From the NCBI RefSeq assembly GCF_020880995.1, contig NZ_JAJISD010000012.1, forward strand, positions 144,782 through 208,781: a stretch of 64,000 nucleotides of DNA, given 5' to 3'. This DNA is from Reyranella aquatilis (GTDB taxonomy: Bacteria > Pseudomonadota > Alphaproteobacteria > Reyranellales > Reyranellaceae). Both the position numbers and the translations under genes were made by a program. The first letter of the stretch is position 1, and every line of letters starts with the position of its first letter. The notes beneath the pieces are model-generated. The model was not told the DNA's origin, searched no databases, and saw only the letters and a program-made list of their open reading frames with translations. This document shows, piece by piece, positions 1-8,306 of this stretch.

Positions 1-173
1 CGCTTGCGCTCGATGTCGCGACCGAAGCGGAGGCCGACCGGGTCTTCGAGGCACTGGCGAGGGACGGCCAGATCCAGATGCCGATCGGCAAGACGTTCTT
101 CTCGCCGCGCTTCGGCTGCGTCGCCGACAAGTTCGGCGTCTCCTGGATGGTGATGGTGCCACAGGAGATGTAG
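1..173 (+). CDS. VOC (PhnB-like) family protein, C-terminal fragment
   Basis: The frame that ends at the TAG at 171-173 encodes about 56 residues of a vicinal-oxygen-chelate protein of the PhnB/glyoxalase-like type. The tail has the usual pattern of that family: a PIGKTFFSPRFG stretch, then DKFGVSW just before the C-terminus. The start lies left of the window, so the metal ligands and exact subfamily cannot be judged. PhnB-like VOC proteins are mostly of unknown substrate. The gene converges on the aminotransferase at 328-1557. Confidence 0.75.
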   Translation, partial: LALDVATEAEADRVFEALARDGQIQMPIGKTFFSPRFGCVADKFGVSWMVMVPQEM

Positions 174-283
174 GTGCGCCGTAGCGTGCCTCTCCCGTCA
201 CTCGGGGGAGGTGCACGAAGGGCGGGGGGCTGCGGCCTGAACTCTTCCGGCGACAAACGCGCTGGTTGCTTACCCCCTCCCGG

Positions 284-306
284 CCTCCCCCGTATGACGG
301 GGGAGG
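284..306. terminator. Palindrome between convergent genes (possible bidirectional terminator or REP)
   Basis: A perfect 10-bp inverted repeat (CCTCCCCCGT / ACGGGGGAGG) with a 3-base loop ATG lies between the convergent VOC and aminotransferase genes. A related imperfect C-rich/G-rich palindrome lies at about 190-213. Neither has a clean T-run, so they may be factor-dependent terminators or small intergenic palindromic repeats. Confidence 0.5.
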
Positions 307-327
307 AGAAAGAACGCGGGTGGCGAC

Positions 328-1557
328 CTACTTCTTCTCGACGTTGGCCGAGCGCAGAGGGACGCCGAACTCGCGGCGGCAGACGTCGGCCAGCACCTCG
401 ACGCCCTTGCGAATCGTCTCCGGCTCGGGATTGGCGAAGCAGAGCCTGAGGCGCGAGCGGGCGTATTCCTTGTTGGTCGACCATTCCTGGCCGGGATTGA
501 GCGACACGCCGGCGGCCAGCGCTGCCTGCGCCAGTTTCGTCGTGTCGACCTGGTCGGGCAGCTTGATCCAGAGATAGATGCCGCCCTCGGGGTCGCCGAA
601 CTCGGCATCGGTGCCGAAATGCTCGGCCAGCGCTTCCCGCAGGGTCTGCAGCTTGGCCGACAGGGTTTTGTTGAGCTTCGGGACGTGGCTCGCGAAGTGC
701 TGCGTGCAGAACTCGGCCAGCACCATCTGCTCGAGCGCGCCGGAGCCCGCGTCCTGCTTGAGGCCGAGGATGCGGCCGAGGATCTCCCACTTGGCGACGA
801 TGTAGCCGACCCGCAGCGCCGGCGCGATCGACTTGGAGAAGGAGCCGATGAAGATGACGCCTTCACCCTTGGCCATGGCATAGAGCGAGGGCGGACGCTT
901 GCCGCTCCAGATCAGGTCGGAGTAGCACTCGTCCTCGAAGATCATGACGCCGTACTCGGCGGCGATCTTCAGCAGTTCGGCGCGGCGGGCCTCGCCCATG
1001 ATGGCGCCGGTCGGGTTCTGCACCGTCGGGATCGTGTAGATGTACTTGGGCTTGATGCCCTTCTGCTTCAGCTCCTCGAGCTTCTGCTTCAGCACGTCGA
1101 GGCGCAGCCCTTCCTGGTCGAGCGGGATGCCGACCACGTTGGCGCCGATCTTGTTCAGCTTGGTGAGGGCGCCGCCGTAGGTCTCCTGCTCGATGATGAC
1201 GGTATCGCCCTTGGTCACCAGCAGGCTGTTGATCAGGTCGAGTCCCTGCATCGAGCCCGAGGTGATCAGGATCTCGTCCGACGCACACTCGATGCCGGCA
1301 TGATCCTTGAGCTTGGCCGCGAGGAATTCGCGCAGCGGCTTGTAGCCCAGCGGGCCGCTGTTCAGCCCATAGGTCGCGAGCGTCGCGCCCTCGCGCGTCA
1401 GGACCGCCGTAGCGGCGTCGATCAGCGCCTGGACGGGCACGTTCTTGGCGTCGTTGTGACCGCCGATGAAATTGTACTTCGGGAAGCCGTTCCACTTGGC
1501 TGCGGGAGCGGGCGTGCCGGGCGCCAGCAGGGGCGCGAAATCGAATGGAGCAGTCAT
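328..1557 (-). CDS. PLP-dependent aminotransferase, 2-aminoadipate (LysN)/MocR-like class I/II
   Basis: A 409-residue fold-type I aminotransferase. The predicted Schiff-base lysine is K242 in SFSKSIAPALRVGY. Upstream are the cofactor-contacting YGLNSGPLGYKPLR segment, ITSGSMQGLD, the PTVQNPTG substrate/PLP loop and the DECYSDL aspartate. The overall pattern is closest to 2-aminoadipate or aromatic/branched-chain transaminases (LysN, AadAT, MocR catalytic domain) without the GntR DNA-binding domain. The ATG at 1557 is preferred over an upstream in-frame start because AGAGGAAA sits 6-7 bases before it. The substrate cannot be fixed from sequence. The next gene on the same strand ends 64 bases upstream. 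Confidence 0.85.
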   Translation of the reverse strand: MTAPFDFAPLLAPGTPAPAAKWNGFPKYNFIGGHNDAKNVPVQALIDAATAVLTREGATLATYGLNSGPLGYKPLREFLAAKLKDHAGIECASDEILITSGSMQGLDLINSLLVTKGDTVIIEQETYGGALTKLNKIGANVVGIPLDQEGLRLDVLKQKLEELKQKGIKPKYIYTIPTVQNPTGAIMGEARRAELLKIAAEYGVMIFEDECYSDLIWSGKRPPSLYAMAKGEGVIFIGSFSKSIAPALRVGYIVAKWEILGRILGLKQDAGSGALEQMVLAEFCTQHFASHVPKLNKTLSAKLQTLREALAEHFGTDAEFGDPEGGIYLWIKLPDQVDTTKLAQAALAAGVSLNPGQEWSTNKEYARSRLRLCFANPEPETIRKGVEVLADVCRREFGVPLRSANVEKK

Positions 1558-1624
1558 GGTCGTTTCCTCTTGGTTGACCAATTGCTGGGCCAACCAAAGG
1601 GAATTCGCAACAGATTTGCTCCGA

Positions 1625-3247
1625 TCAGGCCGTCGCGCGGAACGAATTGGCGTGCGCCATGTCCCAGGCCTTGCGCCAGCGCGGGTCGCTGGTGCCCGAG
1701 ATCAGCTCACCCTCCGCGAGCGCCGGGAACAGGTCGGCGAAGGTCTTGACCTCGCTGGCCGAGACGCGCCGGGAGATGTGGGTCGGCTTGAAGTCGGTCG
1801 GATGGTCGAGGCCGGCGGCGGCCGTCATCTCGGCCAGCTCGCGCAGCGTGGCCCGGTGGAAGTTCGCCACCCGCTCCATCTTGTCGGGCACGACCAGTGC
1901 GCGCTGGCGCGTCGGATCCTGGGTGGCGACTCCCGTGGGGCAGCGGTCGGTGTGGCAGGACTGCGACTGGATGCAGCCCACGGCGAACATGAAGCCGCGC
2001 GCGGAGTTGCACCAGTCCGCGCCCAGCGCCATCGCGCGGATGATGTCGAACGCCGTGATGATCTTCCCGGCCACGCCGATCTTGACCCGGTGCCGGGCGC
2101 CGATCCCGACCATGGCGTTGTGCACGATGTGAAGGCCCTGCCGCATCGGCTTGCCGATATGGTCGAGGAATTCCATCGGCGCCGCACCGGTGCCGCCCTC
2201 CTTGCCGTCGACGACGATGAAGTCGGGATAGATGCCGGTCTCGACCATCGCCTTGCAGATCGCCATGAACTCCCATTCGTGGCCGACGCAGAGCTTGAAG
2301 CCGGCCGGCTTGCCGCCCGACAGGCGGCGCATCTCGGCGATGAACTTCATCATCTCGATCGGCGTCGAGAAGGCGGTGTGATGCGAGGGCGAGATGCAAT
2401 CCTCGCCGACCGGCACGCCGCGCGTCAGCGCGATCTCCTCGCTGACCTTGGGGGCCGGCAGCACGCCGCCATGGCCGGGCTTGGCGCCCTGGCTGAGCTT
2501 CAGCTCGACCATCTTGACCTGCGGGTTGGCGGCACCCGCGGCGAACTTCTCGGCCGAGAAGGTGCCGTCGGCGTTGCGGGCGCCGAAATAGCCGGAACCG
2601 ATCTCCCAGATGATGTCGCCGCCGCCCTCGCGGTGATAGGGGCTGTAGCCGCCCTCGCCGGTGTCGTGCGCGAAGCCGCCGAGCTTGGCGCCGCCGTTCA
2701 GGGCGCGGATGGCGTTGGCGCTCAGCGCTCCGAAGCTCATGGCCGAGATGTTGAAGATCGAGGCGGAGTAGGGCTGCGTGCACTCGGGGCCGCCGATGGT
2801 GATGCGGAACGGTTCCTTGCTGACGGGCGTCGGCGAGATCGAGTGCGTCATCCATTCGTAGCCCTCGGCGTAGACGTCGTAGTTGGTGCCGAAGGGGCGG
2901 ACGTCGAGCATCGACTTTGCGCGTTGGTAGACGATGGCGCGGCGGTCGCGCGGGAAGGGCATGCCGTCCTTTTCGCCTTCGAAGAAGTACTGGCGCATCT
3001 CGGGCCGGATCGCCTCGAAGATGAAGCGCAGGTGGGCGGCGATCGGATAGTTGCGCAGCACTGCGTGCCGGGTCTGGTAGTAGTCGTAGAAGCCGACGAG
3101 GGTCAGGAACAGGGCGATCGCGAAGCCGACGCCGATCCACCAGGAGCGGGGGTCCATGGCCCACGCCATGCCCAGCAGCACGGCGAAGAACGTCGCCAGC
3201 GTCCAAGTGATGAATCGCGGCGTCAGCGGCAGCGGCATCGATTTCAT
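1625..3247 (-). CDS. Membrane-anchored FMN-binding glutamate synthase family protein
   Basis: A 540-residue protein with two N-terminal hydrophobic segments (about residues 5-25 and 32-52) followed by a GltS/GltB central-plus-FMN domain. Recognisable segments are FNISAMSFGALS, HDTGEGG, KPGHGG, VDGKEGGTGAAP and the cysteine cluster CIQSQSCHTDRCPTG near residue 420, which in glutamate synthases binds a 3Fe-4S cluster. It lacks the glutaminase domain, so it is not a full GltB. Related proteins are archaeal-type glutamate synthases or stand-alone FMN oxidoreductases of unknown donor. The ATG at 3247 is chosen because GAGGAAGC precedes it; an earlier ATG at 3268 has no ribosome-binding site. Confidence 0.85.
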   Translation of the reverse strand: MKSMPLPLTPRFITWTLATFFAVLLGMAWAMDPRSWWIGVGFAIALFLTLVGFYDYYQTRHAVLRNYPIAAHLRFIFEAIRPEMRQYFFEGEKDGMPFPRDRRAIVYQRAKSMLDVRPFGTNYDVYAEGYEWMTHSISPTPVSKEPFRITIGGPECTQPYSASIFNISAMSFGALSANAIRALNGGAKLGGFAHDTGEGGYSPYHREGGGDIIWEIGSGYFGARNADGTFSAEKFAAGAANPQVKMVELKLSQGAKPGHGGVLPAPKVSEEIALTRGVPVGEDCISPSHHTAFSTPIEMMKFIAEMRRLSGGKPAGFKLCVGHEWEFMAICKAMVETGIYPDFIVVDGKEGGTGAAPMEFLDHIGKPMRQGLHIVHNAMVGIGARHRVKIGVAGKIITAFDIIRAMALGADWCNSARGFMFAVGCIQSQSCHTDRCPTGVATQDPTRQRALVVPDKMERVANFHRATLRELAEMTAAAGLDHPTDFKPTHISRRVSASEVKTFADLFPALAEGELISGTSDPRWRKAWDMAHANSFRATA

Positions 3248-3302
3248 TTCGCTTCCTCGAGGCTTCATTGCGGGTCACGCGCCCGCCCGCACTGTAGCGC
3301 AC

Positions 3303-4364
3303 TTAACCGCGTTCGAATGACACGCTCTTGACGACGGCATAGACCGGCCGGCCGGCGGCCAGCCCCAGCCGGTCGACCGACTTGGCCGTGACGCGGGCCA
3401 TCAGCGTGGCGCCGTTGCAGTCGAGGCGGATATCGGCCTGCGCGCTTCCGGCCGGGGAGATCCCGGCAATCGTGCCGGCCAGCACGTTGAGGGCGCTGAT
3501 GTCCGTGGGCGGCTGCAGGCTGAGCATCACGTCGCGGGCCCGGATATAGGCGCGGACCGGCGCGCCGACCGGGACGGGAAGGCGGGGGACCTGCAGTTCG
3601 CCCGCGAGGCTCTGCAGGATGGAGAGCTGGAAAGCCTCGTCGTGGCAGCTCACCGTCGCATCGAGCACGGCGCCGCCGTCGGTCGCGTCGGCGAGCGGCA
3701 GGATGTCCTGGACGGGCCCCACTGCGCTCACCTTGCCGTCCGCCAGGACAACCACGGTCGTGGCGAGCCGCGCCACCTCGGCGACCGAATGGCTGACATA
3801 CAGGATCGGCACGCCCGCCTCGTCGCGCAGCCGCTCGATATAGGGAAGGATCTCGGCACGCCGCGCTTCGTCCAGCGAGGCGAGCGGCTCGTCCATCAGG
3901 AGCAGCCTCGGTTTCGCAAGCAGGGCGCGGCCGATGGCGACGCGCTGCTTCTCGCCGCCCGAGAGGGAGTCCGGATGGCGCTCGAGCAGATGACCGATGC
4001 CCAGCAGGTCGACCACGGTGCCGAGATCGGCCTTTGCCCCGCCACCGCCGCGCGCGAACCAGCGCCCATAGAGAAGATTTCGGCGTACGCTGAGATGCGG
4101 AAACAGCCGGCTGTCCTGGAAGACGTAGCCAATGCGCCGTCGATGCGCGGGGACGAAGAGGCCGCGCTCGGTATCGACGAGGACCTGCCCGTCGACGGCG
4201 ATGCGTCCCCGGTCGGGCCGGATCAGGCCGCCGACGATGTTGACCAGGCTGGTCTTGCCCGAGCCCGAGCGGCCGAACAATGCCGTCAGCCCGGGCGCCG
4301 CGGTGAAGCGCGCCTCGAGGTGGAAGCTGCCGCGCCTGTGGTCGACGTCGACGTCGAGGCTCAT
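3303..4364 (-). CDS. modC: Molybdate ABC transporter ATP-binding protein ModC
   Basis: A 353-residue ABC ATPase: Walker A GRSGSGKT at 31-38, Q-loop in VFQDSRLFPH near 82-90, signature LSGGEKQ at 134-140, Walker B LLLMDEP at 154-160, and a C-terminal TOBE/Mop domain (about 290-353) that binds molybdate in ModC proteins. The start codon overlaps the stop of modB in an ATGA, so the two are translationally coupled. The substrate (molybdate, possibly tungstate) is inferred from the Mop domain and the ModB partner. No modA-type binding protein is next to it. Confidence 0.93.
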   Translation of the reverse strand: MSLDVDVDHRRGSFHLEARFTAAPGLTALFGRSGSGKTSLVNIVGGLIRPDRGRIAVDGQVLVDTERGLFVPAHRRRIGYVFQDSRLFPHLSVRRNLLYGRWFARGGGGAKADLGTVVDLLGIGHLLERHPDSLSGGEKQRVAIGRALLAKPRLLLMDEPLASLDEARRAEILPYIERLRDEAGVPILYVSHSVAEVARLATTVVVLADGKVSAVGPVQDILPLADATDGGAVLDATVSCHDEAFQLSILQSLAGELQVPRLPVPVGAPVRAYIRARDVMLSLQPPTDISALNVLAGTIAGISPAGSAQADIRLDCNGATLMARVTAKSVDRLGLAAGRPVYAVVKSVSFERG

Positions 4365-5047
4365 GCCGTCTGCCGCCGCGTGGCGATGCGCTTGGCCAGG
4401 AGTTCTGATCCGAGCAGCGCGAGCATGGATATGGCGATCGACACGAGCGTGAGGCGCATCGCGGCGGCGTCGCCCCCGGGGACCTGCGTCAGCGTGTAGA
4501 TCAGCGAGGGCAGGGTCTGGGTCTCGCCGGGGATGTTGGACACGAAGGTGATGGTGGCGCCGAATTCACCCATCGACTTGGCGAAGGCCAGGATTGCGCC
4601 AGCGATGATCCCCGGCAGGCAAAGAGGCAGGGTGACGGTCGCGAACACCCAGAGCGGATTGGCGCCGAGCGTGCCGGCCGCCGCCTCCAGCCGCTGGTCC
4701 ACGGCCTCGATGGAGAGGCGGATGGCGCGGACCATCAGCGGGAAACCCATGATGGCGCAGGCGAGTGCCGCACCGGTCCAGCGGAAGGAGAAGACGATGC
4801 CGAACTCCTCCGCGAGAAAGCCGCCGATCGGGCCGCGACGGCCGAACGAGAGGAGCAGCAGGTAGCCGGTCACGACCGGCGGCAGGATCAGCGGCAGGTG
4901 AACCAGCGTGTCGAGCAGGCTCTTGCCCCAGAAACGCCCGCGCGCCAGCAGCCAGGCGATGGCGATGCCCAGCGGCAGGCTGAACAGCGTCGCAGTCGTG
5001 GCGATCAGGAGGCTCAGCCGTACGGCCGTCCATTCTTCCGCGGTCAT
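4361..5047 (-). CDS. modB: Molybdate ABC transporter permease ModB
   Basis: A 228-residue inner-membrane permease of the usual ModB length, with about five hydrophobic helices. The EAA-type cytoplasmic loop that couples to ModC is visible as AAGTLGANPLWVF...LPLCLPG (about residues 130-160), followed by the MGEFGATI segment typical of ModB. It starts 13 bases after the stop of msrQ with GAGG before the ATG, so msrQ-modB-modC look like one transcript. The periplasmic ModA must come from elsewhere in the genome, or another binding protein is used. Confidence 0.92.
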   Translation of the reverse strand: MTAEEWTAVRLSLLIATTATLFSLPLGIAIAWLLARGRFWGKSLLDTLVHLPLILPPVVTGYLLLLSFGRRGPIGGFLAEEFGIVFSFRWTGAALACAIMGFPLMVRAIRLSIEAVDQRLEAAAGTLGANPLWVFATVTLPLCLPGIIAGAILAFAKSMGEFGATITFVSNIPGETQTLPSLIYTLTQVPGGDAAAMRLTLVSIAISMLALLGSELLAKRIATRRQTA

Positions 5048-5060
5048 ATCCTCTTCCCGG

Positions 5061-5912
5061 TCAGGAAGTCGGTATAGTCGGTCGGATATAGCGCTGCGTC
5101 CAGAGCCGGCTCGCCGCCGCGAGGCCGCGCCGCAGCGCGACGAGCACGACCGCCAGCAGCGAAACCGCCAGCACCTTCTGCGCGGGCCGTGGCACCAGGT
5201 CCGGATCGAGATTGGCGGCCAGCACGCGCATCGGGTCGATCTTGTTCACCAGCCCGTACCACGCTGCTTCGAACACGACGGTCGTGAGCGTCGCGCCGGC
5301 CGCGAGCAGCAAGAGGCCGATAAAGCGTGTGCGCAAGGTGGGCGGCAGGATGCGCCACAACATCAGCCACGCGAAAAGTCCGGCGGCGAAGGCGGCCTCG
5401 CCGATCTTCACCTTGGACTGGATGAAGAAATGGAGGATCGCCAGCGCGACCGCCGGATAGACCAGCCAGTGGAGGCGTTTCCAGTTACGTTTTAGCCGCT
5501 TCTGCCAGCCGTTGGTCGAGGTGACCGCGAGCGCCACCAGCGCCAGCAGCGCCACGAAGCCGATGGTCAGGTAGAAGCGCTTCACGATCTCCGTGGCGAC
5601 GACGACCAGGTTCCATTTCTGGTCGAGCACATAGATCAGCAGGTGCGCGACGGCATAGAGCGCGGCCGCGACCCCGACGCGACGCCTGATGTGGATCAGC
5701 GGCGACCAGTCGAAGATCGCCCGCGCCGGCGTCAGCGCCAGCGAGACCAGCAGGAACGCGACCGCCCAGTCCCCGGTCGCATGGGTGACGAAGGTCACGG
5801 GGCGCGGCTCGAGATCGCCCGTGTACCAGCGCCAGGCGAGGTGGATCGCGGGCAGGCAGAGCGCGACCAGCGTCGCGAGCCTCAGCCAGGAGATGATACG
5901 CTGATTGGACAC
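5061..5912 (-). CDS. msrQ: MsrQ, haem-binding membrane subunit of the methionine sulfoxide reductase MsrPQ
   Basis: A 283-residue integral membrane protein of the YedZ/MsrQ (ferric-reductase-like) family with about six to seven hydrophobic helices. Histidines in VTHATGDW, VAHLLIY, LHWLVYPAVA and AILHFF are candidate b-haem ligands. MsrQ passes quinone-derived electrons to periplasmic MsrP, a molybdopterin enzyme that repairs oxidised methionines. msrP is normally adjacent but is missing here; the downstream molybdate transporter genes suggest a molybdenum link. The start is GTG with AGGG seven bases upstream. The C-terminus is somewhat longer than in typical MsrQ (about 210 residues). Confidence 0.85.
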   Translation of the reverse strand: MSNQRIISWLRLATLVALCLPAIHLAWRWYTGDLEPRPVTFVTHATGDWAVAFLLVSLALTPARAIFDWSPLIHIRRRVGVAAALYAVAHLLIYVLDQKWNLVVVATEIVKRFYLTIGFVALLALVALAVTSTNGWQKRLKRNWKRLHWLVYPAVALAILHFFIQSKVKIGEAAFAAGLFAWLMLWRILPPTLRTRFIGLLLLAAGATLTTVVFEAAWYGLVNKIDPMRVLAANLDPDLVPRPAQKVLAVSLLAVVLVALRRGLAAASRLWTQRYIRPTIPTS

Positions 5913-5959
5913 GGACGGACCCTAGTCGATGGAACGATCAACGATGGGTCAAAGAAACG

Positions 5960-6637
5960 TCATCGCTGGTTGCCGAACAGGAAGCGCCAGGTGCCGATCG
6001 TCGGCGCGATCTCGACGCCGAACGGCCGGAGTCGCCGCTGGGTGAAGAGGGTGCGCGTGGCCGCACCCACGGCCGCCACGTCGGTACCTTCGACCAGGGC
6101 GATCCACTCGGCTTCTTCCGCCTTGGGATGGTCCATGCTCTTGTCCTGCAGGGGCGCATGGGCCACTTCGAGGTCGTTCTCCCCGACCGCGGCGCCCAGC
6201 AGGCCGGGCCGGGCGATCAGTTTCGGCAGCGCCTGTTCGGACAGCCATTCCACCAGCGCCTTGCGCCGGCGCGGGTCGGGCACGAACCTCACCGTCGCCA
6301 GGACGCCACCGACACCGTGCGTCCGGTCGGCCTGGATGCGCAGGGTGAAGCGGGTGAAATGCGTGAACCGCGCCATGACCGACTGGCTCCACGGGGTCTG
6401 GTTGGCCAGCCTGTCGAGGTAGGCGGGCGTGGCCAGGTCGTCGACCGTGTCGCATTCGTAGGTCGCGAGGTACTTCGGCGTGGCGCGGACGGCGACGTAG
6501 CGGCGCGCGCGATGGAACCCCGGCAGGTTCACGCGCTCGTCGATATGTTCGCGATTGTACCACTCGTTGTAGTCGCGCTCGTCCCGCGCCGACACCTCGG
6601 TCAGCGTGATCAGCATTCCCTTGCCAAGGAGGGGCAT
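5960..6637 (-). CDS. Dimeric alpha/beta-barrel domain protein (DUF4286/EthD-like)
   Basis: A 225-residue soluble protein. Its N-terminus has the NEWYNREHIDERVNLPGF motif found in small ferredoxin-like dimeric-barrel proteins (DUF4286 and EthD relatives), and a second similar half follows (AEWIALVEG...), suggesting two fused barrel repeats. The ATG at 6637 (MPLLGKG) has CGGAG seven bases upstream; a second ATG eight codons later has poorer spacing. These folds often serve as small-molecule mono-oxygenases or decarboxylating accessory proteins, but no catalytic residue set can be assigned. It lies 47 bases upstream of msrQ on the same strand and may be co-transcribed. Confidence 0.65.
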   Translation of the reverse strand: MPLLGKGMLITLTEVSARDERDYNEWYNREHIDERVNLPGFHRARRYVAVRATPKYLATYECDTVDDLATPAYLDRLANQTPWSQSVMARFTHFTRFTLRIQADRTHGVGGVLATVRFVPDPRRRKALVEWLSEQALPKLIARPGLLGAAVGENDLEVAHAPLQDKSMDHPKAEEAEWIALVEGTDVAAVGAATRTLFTQRRLRPFGVEIAPTIGTWRFLFGNQR

Positions 6638-6698
6638 CAACAACTCCGATCCTGAGGCACAGAATGCCTTCAAAGCCGTGTGTTTGCCATCGCCGGAA

Positions 6699-7706
6699 TC
6701 AGGGTGTCTTGCGGGCCTTCTCGCCGATGACGATGCGGATGGCGGCCTCGGTCGGGCCGGGCGTCTGCGGTCCGTTGAGCGTGCCGCGGAACCGGCCCCA
6801 GTTCGCCGGCCAGTCGCCCTTGGTGGCGCTGAAGCCGGCTGTGCCCAGCGCTGCCACGAGGGTCGCCGCGGCCTCGTGCACGGTCGCGTCGCTGCCGTCG
6901 CGCACCAGCACGACGACGCCGTAGATGCCGGCCACGCCGCCCCAGGTCCATGTCTGCGGCAGCCAGCCGGCCTGGGCGAGATCGGCGGAAATCGTCGCGC
7001 CGACGGCGGGCGCGTCCGAGATCTGACCGACCAGGAAGATCGCTGCCTGTGTCCCGGCAAACTTCCGCAGGCTCGTGACGAACGGCGACTGCGGTGCGGC
7101 CGGTTCCGCTCCAGGCGGTGGCGTCGATTCTGCCGCTTTCTCGGGAGCCGGATCCGGCGTACGCGTGGTCGCGTCCCTAACCAACTTCCCGAGGTCGGCA
7201 AGGCGCCGCCGGATTTCTGCCGCATCGAACAGTGGAGGTCGCGCAGTCTCAGGGGCGGCGCTGCCTTCAGCCGGTGCCCGGGCTGCTTTCTCCGTCGCTT
7301 CGCGGGCGGCCTGTTCGAGCGCCGTGGCCCGCTCGCGCGCTTTTTCCGCTTCCTGAGCCAGCGCCGTCGCCTGATCCCGCGCGAGGGAGACTTCCCGTTC
7401 GAGCTTTGCCGTACGATCCCGCTCGGTGGCGATGGCCCGTTCGAGGTTGGCTGCCTGTTCGCGCGCCGCCGAGGCTTCTCGCTCGCGCTGTGCGGCCTGG
7501 CTCGCCAAGCCCTTGTACTGATCGATCGCCGCCTGCTCATGAGCGCGAATGGCACCGCTGTAGCGGAACGAGAGGAACGTCGTGATGCCCAGCGCCGTCA
7601 CGGCCAGGAGGGTGGCGACCAGGCTCGCGATCATGGCCTTGTCCATGATCGACGCCCATCCCCGAAGCTGATCGATGTCCATGTTCACCGGCTGGTTGGA
7701 GCGCAT
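6699..7706 (-). CDS. Membrane-anchored coiled-coil protein of unknown function
   Basis: About 335 residues. One transmembrane helix at roughly residues 24-46 (IASLVATLLAVTALGITTFL) is followed by about 100 residues of Ala/Glu/Arg/Gln-rich heptads (50-150), a Pro/Ala-rich linker, then a compact C-terminal domain of about 130 residues (FAGTQAAIFLVGQISD..., GIYGVVVLVRDGSD). The family is not recognised. The architecture resembles phage- or envelope-type spacer proteins that hold a globular domain away from the membrane. The start is uncertain: ATG at 7706 is used, but in-frame starts at 7748 and 7682 are possible and none has an ideal ribosome-binding site. Confidence 0.6.
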   Translation of the reverse strand: MRSNQPVNMDIDQLRGWASIMDKAMIASLVATLLAVTALGITTFLSFRYSGAIRAHEQAAIDQYKGLASQAAQREREASAAREQAANLERAIATERDRTAKLEREVSLARDQATALAQEAEKARERATALEQAAREATEKAARAPAEGSAAPETARPPLFDAAEIRRRLADLGKLVRDATTRTPDPAPEKAAESTPPPGAEPAAPQSPFVTSLRKFAGTQAAIFLVGQISDAPAVGATISADLAQAGWLPQTWTWGGVAGIYGVVVLVRDGSDATVHEAAATLVAALGTAGFSATKGDWPANWGRFRGTLNGPQTPGPTEAAIRIVIGEKARKTP

Positions 7707-7849
7707 GCCAAGCCCGTGCCCTTCCCGCACCCGTTTAACAATCGGCAAATCGCCGCCGGGCGGTGAATTGCCGTGACAAATCGGAGGCGAGCCCGCGTCA
7801 GCCTGGTGCAGGTTCGAGGCCCCGGACTCTTCGGGCGGGCGTGCGCTCT

Positions 7850-8101
7850 CTAGGCGCGTCGGCCCTGCAGCACGATCGCCAGGCCTTCATCCTTCAACCG
7901 AACCGTATCGGCGGCGAGCTGAGTCCATCCGCGCCGCGCGCAATCCTTCGCGATCGCCTCGACTTCGAAGAAGCCGAGTCTCATGCGTGACGCAACGGTA
8001 TCGAGCATCCGCCACGAGCCGGCAGACATCCCGGGCGTCTCTTCCGCGAGAGCGGCGCAGAGGGCACGTGCACGGTTGTCCGGAACGGAAGGCGTAGACA
8101 T
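7850..8101 (-). CDS. Small hypothetical protein, 83 aa
   Basis: A small, mainly helical protein with AAG-GAG seven bases before its ATG, which supports it as a real gene. The core (SAGSWRMLDTVASRMRLGFFEVEAIAKDC) could be a short helix-turn-helix-like fold, but no family is recognised. It stands alone, with about 100 bases to the coiled-coil gene and about 200 bases (no gene or signal seen) to the LysR gene. Confidence 0.55.
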   Translation of the reverse strand: MSTPSVPDNRARALCAALAEETPGMSAGSWRMLDTVASRMRLGFFEVEAIAKDCARRGWTQLAADTVRLKDEGLAIVLQGRRA

Positions 8102-8306
8102 GAACCACTCCTTGGCTGCTCGCGATGGCTTCGATTTGCAGCGCCCGCTGCATTCGGCTTCGTGGGGGCTGCCTCATCCTATGTCAGATCGACAAGACCA
8201 CCGTCGACACCGTTCAACGCGATATCCACATCACTCGTCGCAGGCCTGTCCGTGATCGGGCGGGCGTTGGCCGCGATCGAGAACGCGTGCGCTTTGCGAA
8301 TCGGCG

